DNA of 64,000 nt from Phoebastria nigripes (Eukaryota; Chordata; Aves; Procellariiformes; Diomedeidae), in assembly GCA_035582835.1 (NCBI GenBank), contig JAYKAV010003077.1:626482-690481 (forward strand), read 5' to 3'. Below are positions 25,720-38,147 of the stretch, in pieces. The position numbers and the translations under genes were made by a program. Position 1 is the first letter of the stretch. Each line of letters starts with the position of its first letter. The notes beneath the pieces are model-generated. The model had not been told where the DNA came from. It worked only from the letters and a program-made list of their open reading frames with translations, and did not search any database.

Positions 25720-26060
25720 AATTACACCCTTAAGCAAGAGACAGCAATTGATATTTTATCATTGGGATTTTTTTGCCGTGACTTTTGTACCCACCTGGAG
25801 TGAACAAACTATTACAAGTTTCATCCAATTATGTTAAGTGCAGTTGGACATACTGTGCCGAACACAATCTCTTTTCAGTGGGAGAGAGGGGCAGTCCGTT
25901 ATCAGCTCGAGGCACCATCATTCATTAAGACATCATTTGCCTCTCACCAGCAGAGCCGAAGCAGCAAATCTATAGGATGTCATAATAAGGTGTGCTAATG
26001 AAAGATAGGCAGAACAGGATTAACAAAAGGGTCCTCTCCACATTATACCTTCTTCTTACT
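25720..26060. promoter_or_regulatory. Possible conserved non-coding block
   Basis: This is complex, non-repetitive, AT-leaning sequence with many short transcription-factor-like words: TTCATTAAGACATCATTTGC, GTGCTAATGAAAG, GATTAACAAAAGGG and TTATCATTG. There is no open frame and no mobile-element signature. It looks like constrained regulatory DNA, but this is an impression only. Confidence 0.2.
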
Positions 26061-26699
26061 ACTTTGCTCAGTCCCCGTCTTTTATGATCTCCTGAGGGAA
26101 CGTTTCAAAGGGGTGCGTGGAAGTGAGGCCCACAAATCCAATTAATTGCTGATGTGGTTTGTGCCTAGAATCACCATGCACCACTTAAAAAAAAACTGCC
26201 TGAGTGCAGCAGACTATAAAAAGGAAAATACTGGGCATACAGTGCAGTAAATAAGCCTCTCATCCATCCCTGCCTGTTGTTCTTGCCATGGGCTAGGAAA
26301 ATCTTTGATAACTAGTTCAGCACCTTTGCCCTCATGGTCCAGTTCATCACGTAAGACCCACCTCTGCCCTTCTGAACCAGTCCAGTTAGGATCTTATTTT
26401 TACTGGAATTACTTGGTCAGTGTGCCAGAGGCTAAGTGGGAGCAAGAGCCCACTTGCTTCCCTGGATCACAGCTCCTCGGCCTCAGGCAGGCAGGACTCG
26501 CTGGCTGCTTACAGAGGTCACCCTTCCTGGAGCAAGCGCTGGGGAAGTGATGGCACATGTCCTCCGTTCCCTCCTCCCCCCAACCCCGTGTTGGCCATCA
26601 TGAGTGTATCTGGGGAGGAAAGCCAGAGTTAAAGGTTGCGGTTAGCTCCTTGGCCTAATCAACGTGCAACTGGGATTAAACAAAGTGTCTTTATGGCAG

Positions 26700-26765
26700 G
26701 ATGCTTCTTGGACAAGTCATTTGGGGCTGCACCTTCCATTTTCTCCACCTACAAGGCAAGACCTT
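26700..26765 (-). mobile_element. MIR-like SINE remnant, reverse orientation
   Basis: CTTGGACAAGTCATTT, then TTCCATTTTCTCCACCTACAA match the inverted MIR core ('cttgggcaagtcatttaacctc' and 'cagttttctcatctgtaa') with the expected spacing. The copy is short and old. Confidence 0.45.
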
Positions 26766-28043
26766 TCATCTTTCATGACCTTCATCACTGGACTGGGTGT
26801 GGACAGCTCAAAGTTTTTCTGAGCGTAAAGAGAAGATGTGTCAGAGTTCAATTTTGCAATGTGTGTGCAACTACAGATCTTTGTGGGGGAGGAGAGAAGG
26901 ACATGCTTTTACCAATACAGTTCTACATACATGCGTGTATCCTGATACGTAACTCTAGTAAATATACTATGACTGTGATACAGACATAGTAATACTGCTA
27001 TTGAAGATGCTTTCGTCAGCATCACATTATTCACACATGGGGGTAAGCTAGAGTGTCTCTGAAACCAGTGCATGGAGCTGGGCTGAACTCTAGAAGTGCC
27101 ACCTATAAGCTCTCCCTGAGGCATCAGAGGAAACAACCGGTGGCAGAGTTTCCAGAAACCAGGCTTCAATAGTCCCATCTCTCATGGAAGAGCGGGGTTA
27201 GGGCACTGACACTGATTTTGTGTTTCTGCTAACATTTCCTGTGTAATTCTGTCTACAGTAAAGTTCCTGTTGGTATAGGAATCTCATAAAAATTCACATC
27301 CTGAATCACTTTGCTGTGACCTGGCCATAGTCTGTTCCATGAGTTACTTGTAGGAGATGATGGCCAAGATCCATAGTCCTGAAGGAGTATTGTACGTGGT
27401 GCTGGAGAAGGGCTGAACCAGTTGCCTCCTTGCATTTTCCAATCCAGCTCCAAGTCTGACAGCAGAAGCTCTCCATTTCTGTACCGCTGTCCATCTGGGT
27501 GCAACTGAACCACACGGACACAAGCAAAGTGTTGCCTTCTTCAACCGGCCGGCGCCTTGCCAGCATAGCAGCAGCCAGGGAAAATGTGAAGTACTGCACG
27601 CTTTGTGTGGTAAGAGGCAAAAGCCTGTGTGATAATGTGCTTAAACATACACAGTAATAACATTAACTTACAACTTTTGCAAATTATTAGTAGTGCAGGT
27701 TTCTTCCCTGCCTTGTCTGTGTGTAGTACATAACTATGCACATTAAATGTATTCTATTCCTTGCAATTTTGTCTTCCCGGAGAGCAGCCACTACCTGTGG
27801 CACTGGGGACCCAAAATGCAGCTGAGAATCAGCTAGTCCAATAACTCACCTACACAATACATCCCTGGAGAGAACCGGGTGTCTGAATGCATGAGAGAAT
27901 CTTATTTCTATCTATCTTCTGTACTGTTATGGCTTTTATCCAATTATCTGACTTTTTACCACCTATAATGTGTTTTTCTTCCCACCATGCCTAGAAGAAG
28001 CACTACACCCAATTTCCCAAAAGGGAATTGCTGCGGAGATGGA

Positions 28044-28115
28044 TGAAGTGACATGACTGAGGTCACCCAAGGCCTGTGTCAGAGAAAGGAGCTGAGCCCG
28101 GGGCTCTCCCAGCAG
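28044..28115 (+). mobile_element. MIR-like SINE remnant (weak)
   Basis: GAAGTGACATGACTGAGGTC, ACCCAAGG and then GAGCTGAGCCCGGGGCTC resemble the MIR core 'gaagtgacttgcccaaggtcac' followed by 'gagctgggattcgaacc'. The similarity is partial, and chance remains possible. Confidence 0.35.
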
Positions 28116-29479
28116 GGACTGAGCATTATAACNTAGGCTCTGGATGTAATTCAAGGGAAAGGATTTCACGGTTGAAAAGGGGCCCACTCTAAGTCCTGCC
28201 CTACCTCTGAAGCCAGCGAGAACAGCAGGTCAGCAGAAGACATCTTCTAATATTTTCCCTTCCCAGGGCATCTATGCAGCTTACTGGGAAAGGCAAGACA
28301 TGCCCACAGCTGGACCAGATGTGCAGCTGATTCCTTCATTTGCCTTTGGTTTCCCACTCTTGTGTTGGTACGGTATCAGTCCAGCCTGGCAAAATTGAAT
28401 TTTCTTTTTACTATTCCCAGAAATACCATTTTCCAATGATTTTTCCATTTCTAGAGCAGGTCAGACTGTCACGGCCAGTGGCTCCATTGTGGTCTGTAAG
28501 TGAATTAGGGAGGTGACACAAGACTGTGGCAGAGTGGCATGACCAGACCACTGCCACCAGCACAGCAACAACCAGAAACTTTAAGGGTGTTCCCCAGAGA
28601 GTACTTCAGGATCCGTGAACCAAGGCAGATGCTTAAGTACACGTTCCCACAGAGAAACTCTTCTAGAAAATCCCAAACTGAGCTTGAGCCAAAAGCACAG
28701 GAGATGATCTTGATTCAAACACTGTTAGAAGAAAGTCTCTTTGGCCAAAATTTCTCTTGCTGTTTTTCTGCACTCCAGTAAACCTGGCTGCTGTCTCCAG
28801 CCTGGAGATGACTTCATTTCACTAGATTTCTCAGCCCAGGCTCTCTGTGCCTCAAAAGCGATTGTTTGTGCTGCAGTTGGAAAATGTGTATCATCACAGT
28901 TGCCTTTTTTTTCCACTGCAGAGTAATTAATCGATATTTCTCATGGAGGGCAGTCAATTCTCATTACACTGGGCTTTCACAAAGTTGCTTTTTTTTCACA
29001 GAAGCGGAATATCCAGGAGACACTTTATGCTCAGGCTGAGGTCTCTGCTTCACACTCTTGCTCGCTTTGGGCTGTGAGAGTGTGAAGGCAGCACGGCAAA
29101 TTTCACATTGCNGGAGGCAGCCGCAGTTGCAGAACTCTTCGCCGGTGTAAAAGGAATGAAGGTTTTCCTGCAAATTTTTCCGTGCAGCTCTGTGTGCCTG
29201 TGATATGGTGTCAAGGGCCAGGGAAGGAGCGATGCAGAGCGGAGGTCGCAAGCTGCCAGTCTTTTGCTAACCCAAAATCATGACCCCCTGCCAGCTGCGG
29301 GAATTAGGATGGCACCTTTGTCCGAGCGCGGAGTGGCTGAGGATCAGCGTCCCGGCAGTGCTCCCTACTCCAGNGCACCGGCATAGGTAGAGTCTGCCCC
29401 TATAAATATATGATCAGTCTTCATCAGATGACCTGAGGGGAAGGGAGGAGCACGCTGCTCCCTGTGCGATTGCAGCACA

Positions 29480-30480
29480 TGAGAACCAAACGCCGAGCAG
29501 CACCAACAAAACTGTATTTGAGTCTTCCATTAGGCTCGCGAGTTCCTTCCTGACTCCATGTATTTTACTGTACAATACAGTACTGGAAGTCATTATTATT
29601 ACAAAGAATCACTAATTCAATAACGCCAGTATCCTGCATGAATAACATTCATACAATATTAATGCATTTCCCCCATCATATTCATTGCAGAATACAAAAG
29701 CTGTTAGCAGAACGCAAGAAGTCTTGAGGCAAGGACACGGTTAATGCAACAGTCACTGTTACCCATGCATTGCTAACCCCAAATTCAAGCTCTGGAAATT
29801 ATGATTGCAAAGCACATTTTTGGATGCCATTCACAAAAAAAAAAAAATGGCTAAAAGTTAAAACTTCAAATAGAAGTAGGAAAGCTGCCTGGCATTACAC
29901 GATAACATGGCACTTTATTATCCCTCTTCAATTGTTTGACGTTTATGCCTCTGTTTAGCAAGTCTGTTCGTTATCATTCGCCAATTAACAGAGACTTTTT
30001 TCAGATTATTTTTATGAAATTCTCATTTAATTAGCAATACAGCTGAGTCTCAAATGGCAATTTTAAAAATATCCTTCCACTGATCAAGCAGCCAAATGGT
30101 CTTTCTGAGATATTCGCAGAATTGTAAACCTTCGTTTGTCTGCTAATTATCCCCCTGCTTAGATGATGGGAATGCGAACACCTGACAATCGGGGGTTATT
30201 CACCGGACGCTTTCATTGCGCACGGTGTGGAAAAATACAAATTTCACTTATTAAAACCTTCTCATGGGCTTTTTTTAAGTAAAGAATGGGATTTATCAGA
30301 CGATTTTCAGATTCCACACAATAGATGGGGAATTAAAATAATGGATGACAAATAATAGAAAACAGGTGTGATAGGAGACGTGAGGCGTTCTACAGGCACA
30401 GAGCAAAATGGGAGGAAATACATTTATAGTACAACAATGAAAGAAAAAAAATGAAAAAATAAAAATAAAATCAACAGTAA
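29480..30480. promoter_or_regulatory. 1-kb AT-rich block with homeodomain-like motifs
   Basis: About a kilobase of complex AT-rich DNA holds TTAATTAG (30,027-30,034), CAATTAACAG, ATTAATGCATTT, an ATGAAT/ATTCAT inverted repeat (29,638-29,652), a TACTGTA/TACAGTA inverted repeat near 29,575, and GCATGAATAAC. There is no open frame over about 60 codons and no repeat family. This is the most enhancer-like piece of the window to my eye. Conservation and activity are untested. Confidence 0.3.
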
Positions 30481-33229
30481 AATTTCAGTGAATGGGCCCT
30501 CCTGCTATACAGCTGGAGACCATTATGGTATTTAGCAACAAATACACAAATAAGCTTAAAATGCATTTTTGCCATATATTGATGAGCGTACGTAGTTTGG
30601 GTAGAAAAAAATCCCTTAATCTACCACTGAACTGCTTCCACATTTGCGAGGGAATGTGGCAGCATTCCAGGTCTCTGCTGTTCAGATCTCCCATTGCGCC
30701 GCGCTCTGTACGACGCTGCTGCTCTCCAGCTCCTTGGGATGGGTGAGCACATGCAACTCATTGCAACGCAACTGCTGCCTGCGTCCAGCACTGCTGGGTT
30801 AGCAGCAAAGGGCTGGTTATTAGCTGGATAAGGGGAAAACTCATGTTTTCATACCACAGGGTAACAGNACAAAATACCAAATTTGAGAAGAAAGGAAACA
30901 TCTTATGTTTCAGGTTTTAAGCCTAATTCTAGCAGGAGGTAGCGAGACTTCTGCACGTGCCAGAGGTGGTTTTTGAATGCGTAGCACAATCCAAGGGGAC
31001 AGCTGATTCAGCCACTATGACTTTCCAGCGCTCCTGGCTTCAGTTATATCCAAACAGTCCTCTGAAGCCCAGACAGGTAGGAAGAAGGTAAAAGTGAGAT
31101 ACCAACGGGGCCCTTTCAGCTGGCTGAAATGCACTTCAGATTTGCAAGACCCCACCAACCATCCTCACCAACTCTAACAAGCTCCAAGAAGTGCTTCCAA
31201 GTCAGCGTTTGTGGGGGGCAGGAGGAGAAGGTAATGAAATCATCTGCTGCTGCCAGATAAGTGGAGAGGATTCCTCAGAGAGTCACTTTGGATCTCCAGC
31301 TGCAGTAATATGTTGTTATGAATCTCTATCAGTGCACTTGTAGAGCAGATGGAGAGTATGTCTGACATTGCCTCCAGTGACCTTTTCAATATAGTCCAAG
31401 TGCTGCAGAGCTGGTGTTTCAAGAAGAATTCAAATCGAATTTACTCAGGCAGAAAGGATTGGCCTGAGGATAGCCCTACCACTCGCTCCGCATTTCTCCT
31501 TGTCATTCTCATGGAAATTGCAATTCTTTATGCATGGTGCTTCTTCCTATGCCTTCACAAATGTGTCCCTTGAAACAAGAGAAACAGCCACCATGCTTTT
31601 AAGGAGGGTCCCCGGTGGCCTGGCAGGGATGGCGTGGCGTCGGGCGCAGCGGGTGATGGGTGTTTGCAGGTGGTGCCGGCAGCAGCACAAGTCAGAGGAT
31701 GAAGGTGTGAACTTGAACGCAACCTGTCAAAAGGTCCCAACGTGGCCGTGTGCCCTGGCACCCCAAATTAGCTGCTGCATGTCAAGCACCCGCTGTCGTG
31801 TTAAAAGATGCAGCTCATTGCCACAGGAGGTGGATAGCTGAAATTTGTATAAGCTGGTAGAGACATGCATGGGCGAGAAATTCATTCGGGGCTCTGCAAG
31901 GCAAGAGCAGCCAAGGAGCAACATCTCAGTGCATAACACTAATGGCCCTGGGGTGAGGTCTGTGCCCTTCTGGGGGCAAAGCACATGTGTTTTGCCGGGG
32001 GAAATACTGGTTTTCTTCATGTGCTTTCCTGGCACAGTATGATTCTTTCATACATGTTTGCATGAGGTGCTTTAAAATGTAATTTCTTTGATTAATTTGG
32101 TGTCTGTATTTTCACTGTTTTGTTCGCTCCAATTTATGACAAAATTGAACAAAGTGGGTAACAAAATATAGCCCTGTCAGGCTCCTGTCTTCACGGATAT
32201 AAAGAAAAATGTGAAACTGTCAGGCACACAAATGTGCCAAACCCCAAGGAAAATTATTACATTCTGCTTGACATTTACTTTAATTTTACAAAATTCTGTA
32301 ATACCATTATAAATAATAATAATAAAAAGCGGCATGGAAATATTGTTAAGTGTATTTATTTTCATTTGCTAGCCTTGTGATTTATGGGTTTGTTTTATTT
32401 TATTTTTTTCCTCTCTCTGCATCAGAAGAGAGGCCGAGCACCTTGAGCCCAAGCACTGCTGCCTCCTGCCTGTCTGCAGGCCAGGGGGAAGGGGTGGCTG
32501 AAGCTGCGTCGTCCAAGGAAATGTGCCCTGCTCATAAGAACAGGAGANAGTAACAGGGGACATCTCTGCTTCCAAAAGCTCTGCAAGTCTTTTGTAAAGT
32601 GCTCTTTAAGGGACAGGTGACTGGGTCAGATCCATAACTGCTTATACCAATCCAAGAAAGTTGGTTTATACCACCTAAGGGTCTAACTGGGGATGATCCG
32701 GTGGTGCTGAGTGGGAATGGGAGACAGACACCCAAAATAAGTGTGGGAAGTGTGTAATCTAACCCAAAGACTAGTAATGAAAGTAGAGAAAGAGTTGAGC
32801 CTGGAGAAAAAAAGATACAAGAGGGTGGAAGCCAGCAGCACTCAGCTACCAAGAACGGGATGAGCGGAGGCTGTTTGAAAAAAATACCCATGGGTGATGC
32901 TGAGGGCCTAATCCTACTTACCCTGCTCATGTGAGCATCGCCATTCTACCCTTTCCATGAGATCAGGGTTGGCTCTTTAGGCCATCCCCTCCTTGAAGCT
33001 CTTATGAAGAAGCCCCGTGGCACACAGTTTTTAACTGGGAGGCAGCTCNTCAGTTGTGCTTATTGGTGGAGCTCCAAAGGCCATCAGGACTTGTTCTCCC
33101 AACTCACTTAATTGCTTCTGAAAATCCCATGTTCTCCTCCCTGCCAAGCCTCAAAGTAGAGTCACACACCAGAGGAAATGGGAGAAGAAAACCACTTCAA
33201 GGCATCAAGGTGACTTTTCCTCTGACAGA
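30481..33229. other. Unique non-coding sequence
   Basis: No gene or mobile element is recognised. A GC-rich patch at 31,600-31,700 carries a 113-codon plus-strand frame (31,500-31,841) without a known domain. Ns are at 30,868, 32,548 and 33,049. Confidence 0.5.
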
Positions 33230-33334
33230 TGAAGACAAAGAAAAGTGTATGAAAATAATTGATGGGATGTAGCAAACAGAGCTGGCATCATTTACATACT
33301 GAACTGACAGCATGCGCCATTCACAGGCCCTTTC

Positions 33335-33358
33335 CACTATAAATAATGCTTTATAGTG
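33335..33358. promoter_or_regulatory. Inverted repeat with a MEF2-type site
   Basis: CACTATAAA and TTTATAGTG are exact 9-bp reverse complements around a TAATGC spacer. The left arm and spacer form CTATAAATAA (33,337-33,346), a perfect match to the MEF2 consensus YTAWWWWTAR, and a near match, CTATTTATC, follows at 33,372. The motif is seen directly. Muscle or neural enhancer activity would be inference. Confidence 0.35.
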
Positions 33359-34599
33359 ACACAAAAAAGCCCTATTTATCTTGGAAGTTAAAAAGGCACC
33401 ATCTGAGTGGACAGCCAGCTTCTGGACTCCCCAAGAAAATGTTTATATAGGAGACCGTGCTTTAGATAGAGATACATAACCTGGCTGATTCAGGCAGGGC
33501 TCTCTGGCCAGTGAACTGCAGCACTCCAGGGATTTCCAGCCCATATTCGTGCTCCCTGCATCCCCCCAAGGCCTGATGCATTGCCTGAGACACAGAGCTG
33601 CAGTCCAGAAACCTCAAAGGGCCTTGAGGAGTTGGTATTTGCTACCTTTTCCCCCCAACATCCCCATTGTCTCTCATTTCTGAGGTGCTTGGGTCCCCTT
33701 AACAGCCTCCAGCTGTGCTGGATTTGGCNGTGAGTGCTCCCAGCTGCTCACCACTGCCATCCCTGCTGCTCACAAAAACCCACCCTCACCTATTTTGGTT
33801 AAAATGAGCTCAATATAAATAGCTGCACATTGTTAATCTAACTTTTTTTGACAAGAGTGGGTTGGGATATGCAGGAGGTAGGTGCCCATGAACAGATGGG
33901 GCTGGTGACCTCTGCAGCCAAGGGAGGATGCAGGAACAAGCCCTTGTAGAGCTCCCACCCTCCTGGTGTCTGATCGGGAGGTGCGCAGTGGCCATTGAAT
34001 TGCATGGGAGTTTGTCACAGCGTTGGTCCTCTAAGTCCCAGGTAAGCCCTGATGTCCTTGGATCACTGAGCTGGTAGGAACAGGCCTTGCTGAGGAGCGG
34101 GATGCTTCTAGAGGAAAAGGCTTTCCTATTTGGTGAGAGGTTTTGGTGAGCTTGAATCTTCCTTCTGGCTTGCAAGGTTTAATTTGTTTTCACCTGTGAG
34201 GGATGGCTGCTGTCGGGAACTAAACCCTGCTGAAGCATGGAGGCTCTAGTCATCCAAAACAAGACAGGAAGGGCTGTCCTGGGGTCTCCAGGAACGTACC
34301 GGTGCTGCCAAAGGCCACACCGGTTCAATGGCCAGCAAACCTGGACCCCTCGGTGCATGTACTCGAGTGAGTAGTGCTACTCCTTCATACAAACACCATC
34401 CATCTCCCCTCCCTCCTCGGCCTCTCGGGTCTGTGCTCTGCCAGCGAGCGGGTTTCCGCTCAAGCCTCTCCTTTATAAAGCCCTTCTGGGAAGCGAAACG
34501 TGCCGCCTGCACAGGAAAAGGCGTTATAATGGGCAGCTACCTATAGAGGAAGATGGATCACCGAGTCAGAAATCAATCGAGAGGTTGTGATGGCATCAT
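33359..34599. other. Unique non-coding sequence
   Basis: No gene, RNA gene or repeat is recognised. A 121-codon minus-strand frame (33,810-34,175) has no known domain. An N lies at 33,729. Confidence 0.5.
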
Positions 34600-34880
34600 A
34601 AATCAGGGGATGCTGAGCGTTAAAAGAAACCCAACGCTTGATTTATAACTTGGCACAAGCCATTTGTCGCCAGCCAAGATTTTCAGAAAGAGAAACATTT
34701 TTGTAAGCTTAATTTAACATTATTTTTTTCCACCGCACTAAGCGTTCCTCTAGGGTTTATTTTTCTCCCCCCACAGATAAAACTGAATTTGCAGATAAAA
34801 GCAGCCAAATGACATCCGAAGATTTTGTTTCACTTTTTGAAATGTTTGATGGGTTTGAGTTCTCTTTTCCCTAATCCAGG
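34600..34880. promoter_or_regulatory. AT-rich block with GATA-like motifs
   Basis: The block contains paired AGATAAAA words (34,776 and 34,793), TAAGCTTAATTTAAC and a CTCCCCCCACAG stretch resembling a splice acceptor, without an adequate open frame after it. It is possibly regulatory and not demonstrated. Confidence 0.2.
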
Positions 34881-37764
34881 GTCATTCTTCTCTGAGCCTT
34901 GATTCCTTCCCGATGTCTTTTAGTATCTCCGAGTCTCACTGGGAGTCGGAGGCTTTTGCTGGTAGATGGCTGGTTCAAATCCAACTTATGCTGCCGAAAA
35001 GCATTATCAGTTAATCACCGCTCTGTTGCTTATGTGAAGCTCATTTTGGTATCAACAGCAGGTAGGCGGCTGCCTCACCGAAACCTGCCTCTGCCCTCCC
35101 TCTTAGCTGTGTGTCTGGAGGTAGCTGCAGGAGAGGCCAAGCAATTAGCTGCAATAGAAAATGCGATGGGATTTTACCCCTGAGCCGCAGTGACTCAGTG
35201 GAGGGGATGAGTTTGTGCTGCTGCTGCCCAATGCTGTGATTGGGAACCTGCAGTCCCTGATGCATCGGACTGGCTTATCTGTCCCCGCAACTCAGCATCT
35301 CGATGAGGACATCTCCTCTGTTACACTGTCAGACGGTGCGTAAGCAAGCATTAACATAATTTTTTTTGGAAATGAGGAATGAAAGTATTATTCTGGTGTG
35401 AGATTTTTTTGAGAATTTAAAATTAAGCATCTATTTAATTCTAGAGTGCTCTGAGCAACAGTGAGACTTGGTGAAATGTGGACAACACTGTTCCCAAAGT
35501 ACTTACCATTTTTTCCTTAATTTTTTAATTAGTTGGATTTTGGAATTGATTGCTTTGGGTGCCTTAAACCAAGGTGGACAAGCACAAGGGATGGGGGATG
35601 TTCTGGAGTTTTCTGTTTGCATTGGNGATGTGCTTATATACAGGTTATATATTGGATGTGTGCTTATATACGGGATACCCTGAGACCATGTATTCCTGGC
35701 TGAGGTGACCAGACACATTTCCCCAGCTGCCTGTTTGTATTTCTGGGAGGCCATGAAAGGCTGAGGACTTACCACGCTGGCCCCATGGCAATGGGAATTA
35801 AGGGAAGCATGCTGATCGCTACCAGCACTGCTGGGAAGGGCTCATGGAGAGCTGCAAGGAACCCACCAAATCCACCTCTGCCGAAGCGCAGAACAAGCCC
35901 AGGTGTTGGCCCTGGGCGTTCCCGTTGTAGGTTGTATAGCCATGTTAATGCTATTGAAAGGTGTTTGCAGAACCCCAGTTCTTGCCTGATTAGGAGAAAG
36001 GCACAATTTTCAGCTTTCGGGGAAGAGCTGAGCTGAGGAGGCCATGACAAGGGGTTTGGATTCAAATTTGGAGAAAGCTCTTGCTCTGGGTCCCCCTCTG
36101 AGGCTGATTGTTTCTCCCATCACTTTGACTTTCTCTAACTCAGTCCAGACTTGCTGAGGAATCTGCAAACCTCAGGGAAGCTCTTTGGCAAAGCTGATGC
36201 GCATTTTGCCTGGTTTCGGATTTCANGTGAAAAAAACACCCAGCCCCCTATTCTACACGGTTCTTGTTTCAGCTAAGTTAAAATAATGCCCAATTTGTAC
36301 ATGCCAGAACCACAGGATCACTCCACAGCACTTTTGTTAGCACTATTTGTCCATTTGACAAGCATATATTTGTGCTTCTTAATTGGAAGTATTTGTCAGT
36401 GCAAAGCATCATACACGAGGCCATCGTGGGAGCAGACTCAGCCGTGCGACTTGTCTCAGTCCAGCGTGCAGCTCTGGCAGATCCACACCAGGCCACAAAA
36501 AGATAAAAAGCAACCACCTTTTTACCCGCAAAAGGATAAAAAGTGATGGCCACCCAGTCCCCTTTTCCCCGTGGGAGCGTCTGGTTAATAATAATGATAA
36601 AATGCTTATGGTGAAGCATAAGGGCAAAGAGGTCTCCGCTGTGCCCTGCAAGAGAGCTGTCACATTCTTGGTAAAGGTGGATTTAGCTGAGGTCTATGGT
36701 GATGTTCAGAGCGAGCTCCTCTGGCAGCAGAGGCCTGAGGCAAAGTCAGGACAACCAGAGCATCCAGTGTGGGCTTGCAAAGAGGTTCTGAACAGCGGTT
36801 TTAGCAACGCACTGCTTGCAGCTCTGCTAAGAAGGTCTGTGGCAAATTGCTCGCATGCTGGGCATGTGGGACAAGATGCTCTCGCTCCAGCAGCTGCAAG
36901 TTTCCCATTCCAGTGTGGGATGAGCGGGGCTGACCCAGCGGGGGTCGTGTGAGGGTCCCCCAGGAGCTGGTGGGGGTCCCAGGTCCCTGCTCCCAGCACA
37001 CATCTCTGATCCCTTGGTTCCCTCTGCCTCCGGGGATGCCCTTCCCCAGCAGCGTGGGGCTTGCTGAAGGCAGTGGTACAGAGCTTTAATTTCTGCTGAT
37101 ACAGACTGAGGGTCAAAGGGCTTCTGTGTCTCTGCCAGTCCAAATCCTTCCCCTGTCCAGAAAAAGCCTTCTCCAGAAAAAGGTGGCTTCTCTGTGCTGC
37201 AGAGCAGCCCTGGGTCTCGCGGTGGTGAGGGGATCACCGTCCCGAGCCGGAGAAGCCGTCCGTCTGCAGAGCCAGTTCCTTTCTCCCTTCCCACTTTGTG
37301 AAATTACTGACACAGCCTCCCCCGGCCAGCCCGAGGGATAGCCCAACAGTGGCAGCCTGACTTACTGCGATGGCACTTGGCAGCTTCAGACTTGGTGGGC
37401 TCCGATTTAATTTTAAAGACCCCTTCTGCCTCCCCTTATAATTGAAAGGTGAGCTTGTAGTACAGCAAGGATCCTAAATGGGTCAGACCAGCAGGCGGGC
37501 TCCAAAACAAACATCGTTAACGCCAAACCACTGAACCATACAGTGCGAGCTGACAGTGCCTCTTTTGCCTGCTGACTTTGACCACACAGACACCGTCGTC
37601 TTAAAGAAACAGCCGGGGCTGCCTGTTCCGGGGCTGCCGGCAGCTACAGGGGAGGGAAGGGGGAGATGCCAACAGATGGGGCAAAGACCGAGGTCCCCGC
37701 TCGGCATGATGGAGGGCTGAGGGGTAGGAAACCTTCTGCAAAGCTGCAGCGGGGAGTTGAGTGC
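34881..37764. other. Unique non-coding sequence, GC rising toward 37 kb
   Basis: The largest frames (36,383-36,952 plus, 189 codons; 36,827-37,294 minus, 155 codons) overlap one another on opposite strands and show no known domain. A small tandem duplication lies at 35,627. Nothing else is recognised. Confidence 0.5.
35627..35677 (+). repeat. Imperfect 28-bp tandem duplication
   Basis: GATGTGCTTATATACAGG (35,627) recurs as GATGTGTGCTTATATACGGG at 35,655. The second copy has a 2-bp TG insertion and is shorter. It is a local slippage event, and an N (35,626) sits at its edge. Confidence 0.65.
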
Positions 37765-38147
37765 AGCCAGCGTTGCTCTAGTTTGGAGAAAAGGAGGCTG
37801 AGGGGCGACCTCGTTGCTCTCTGCAGCTTCCAGTGGAGAGGCAGGTGCTGAGCTCTTCTCCCTGGCATCCAGTGATAGGACGCGTGGGAATGGTTCAAAG
37901 CTGNGCCAGGGGAGGTTTAGACTGGACATTAAGAAGCATTTATTTACCAAGAGGGTGGTCAAACACTGGAACAGGCTTCCTAGAGAGGTGGTCGATGCCC
38001 CAAGCCTGTCAGTGTTCAAGAGGCGTTTGGACAATGCCCTTAACAACATGCTTTAACTTTTGACCAGCCCTGAATTGGTCAGGCAGTTGGACTAGATGAT
38101 CGTTGTAGGTCCCTTCCAACTGAAAATATTCTGTTCTATTCTATTCT
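37765..38147 (+). mobile_element. CR1 LINE, 3' end, second subfamily
   Basis: From GCTCTAGTTTGGAGAA through GAGGCTGAGGGGCGACCTCG the sequence follows CR1. It then encodes the end of the reverse-transcriptase ORF (KKHLFTKRVV, then LPREVVDAPSLSVFKRRLDN) up to a stop after ACATGCTT. The 3' UTR has TTGGACTAGATGATCGTTG and CCCTTCCAACTG, and a worn ATTCT-type tail ends at about 38,147. The wording differs from the copies at 1 and 62,180, so this is another subfamily. An N at 37,904 falls inside. It is 5'-truncated and not functional. Confidence 0.93.

Larger units (their letters stand above)
26061..29479. other. Unique non-coding sequence between MIR remnants
   Basis: Apart from the MIR-like pieces at 26,700 and 28,044, nothing is recognised. 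Frames of 80-117 codons (for example 26,636-26,989 plus) have no known domain. Ns mark ambiguous bases at 28,133, 29,112 and 29,374. Confidence 0.5.

Noticed and set aside
34972..34982. GGTTCAAATCC, a perfect tRNA B-box word
   Set aside because: No A box at the right distance and no cloverleaf could be built from the flanks, so it is not called a tRNA gene.
37483..38049. 188-codon minus-strand frame
   Set aside because: It overlaps the CR1 in antisense and holds an N; no domain is seen.
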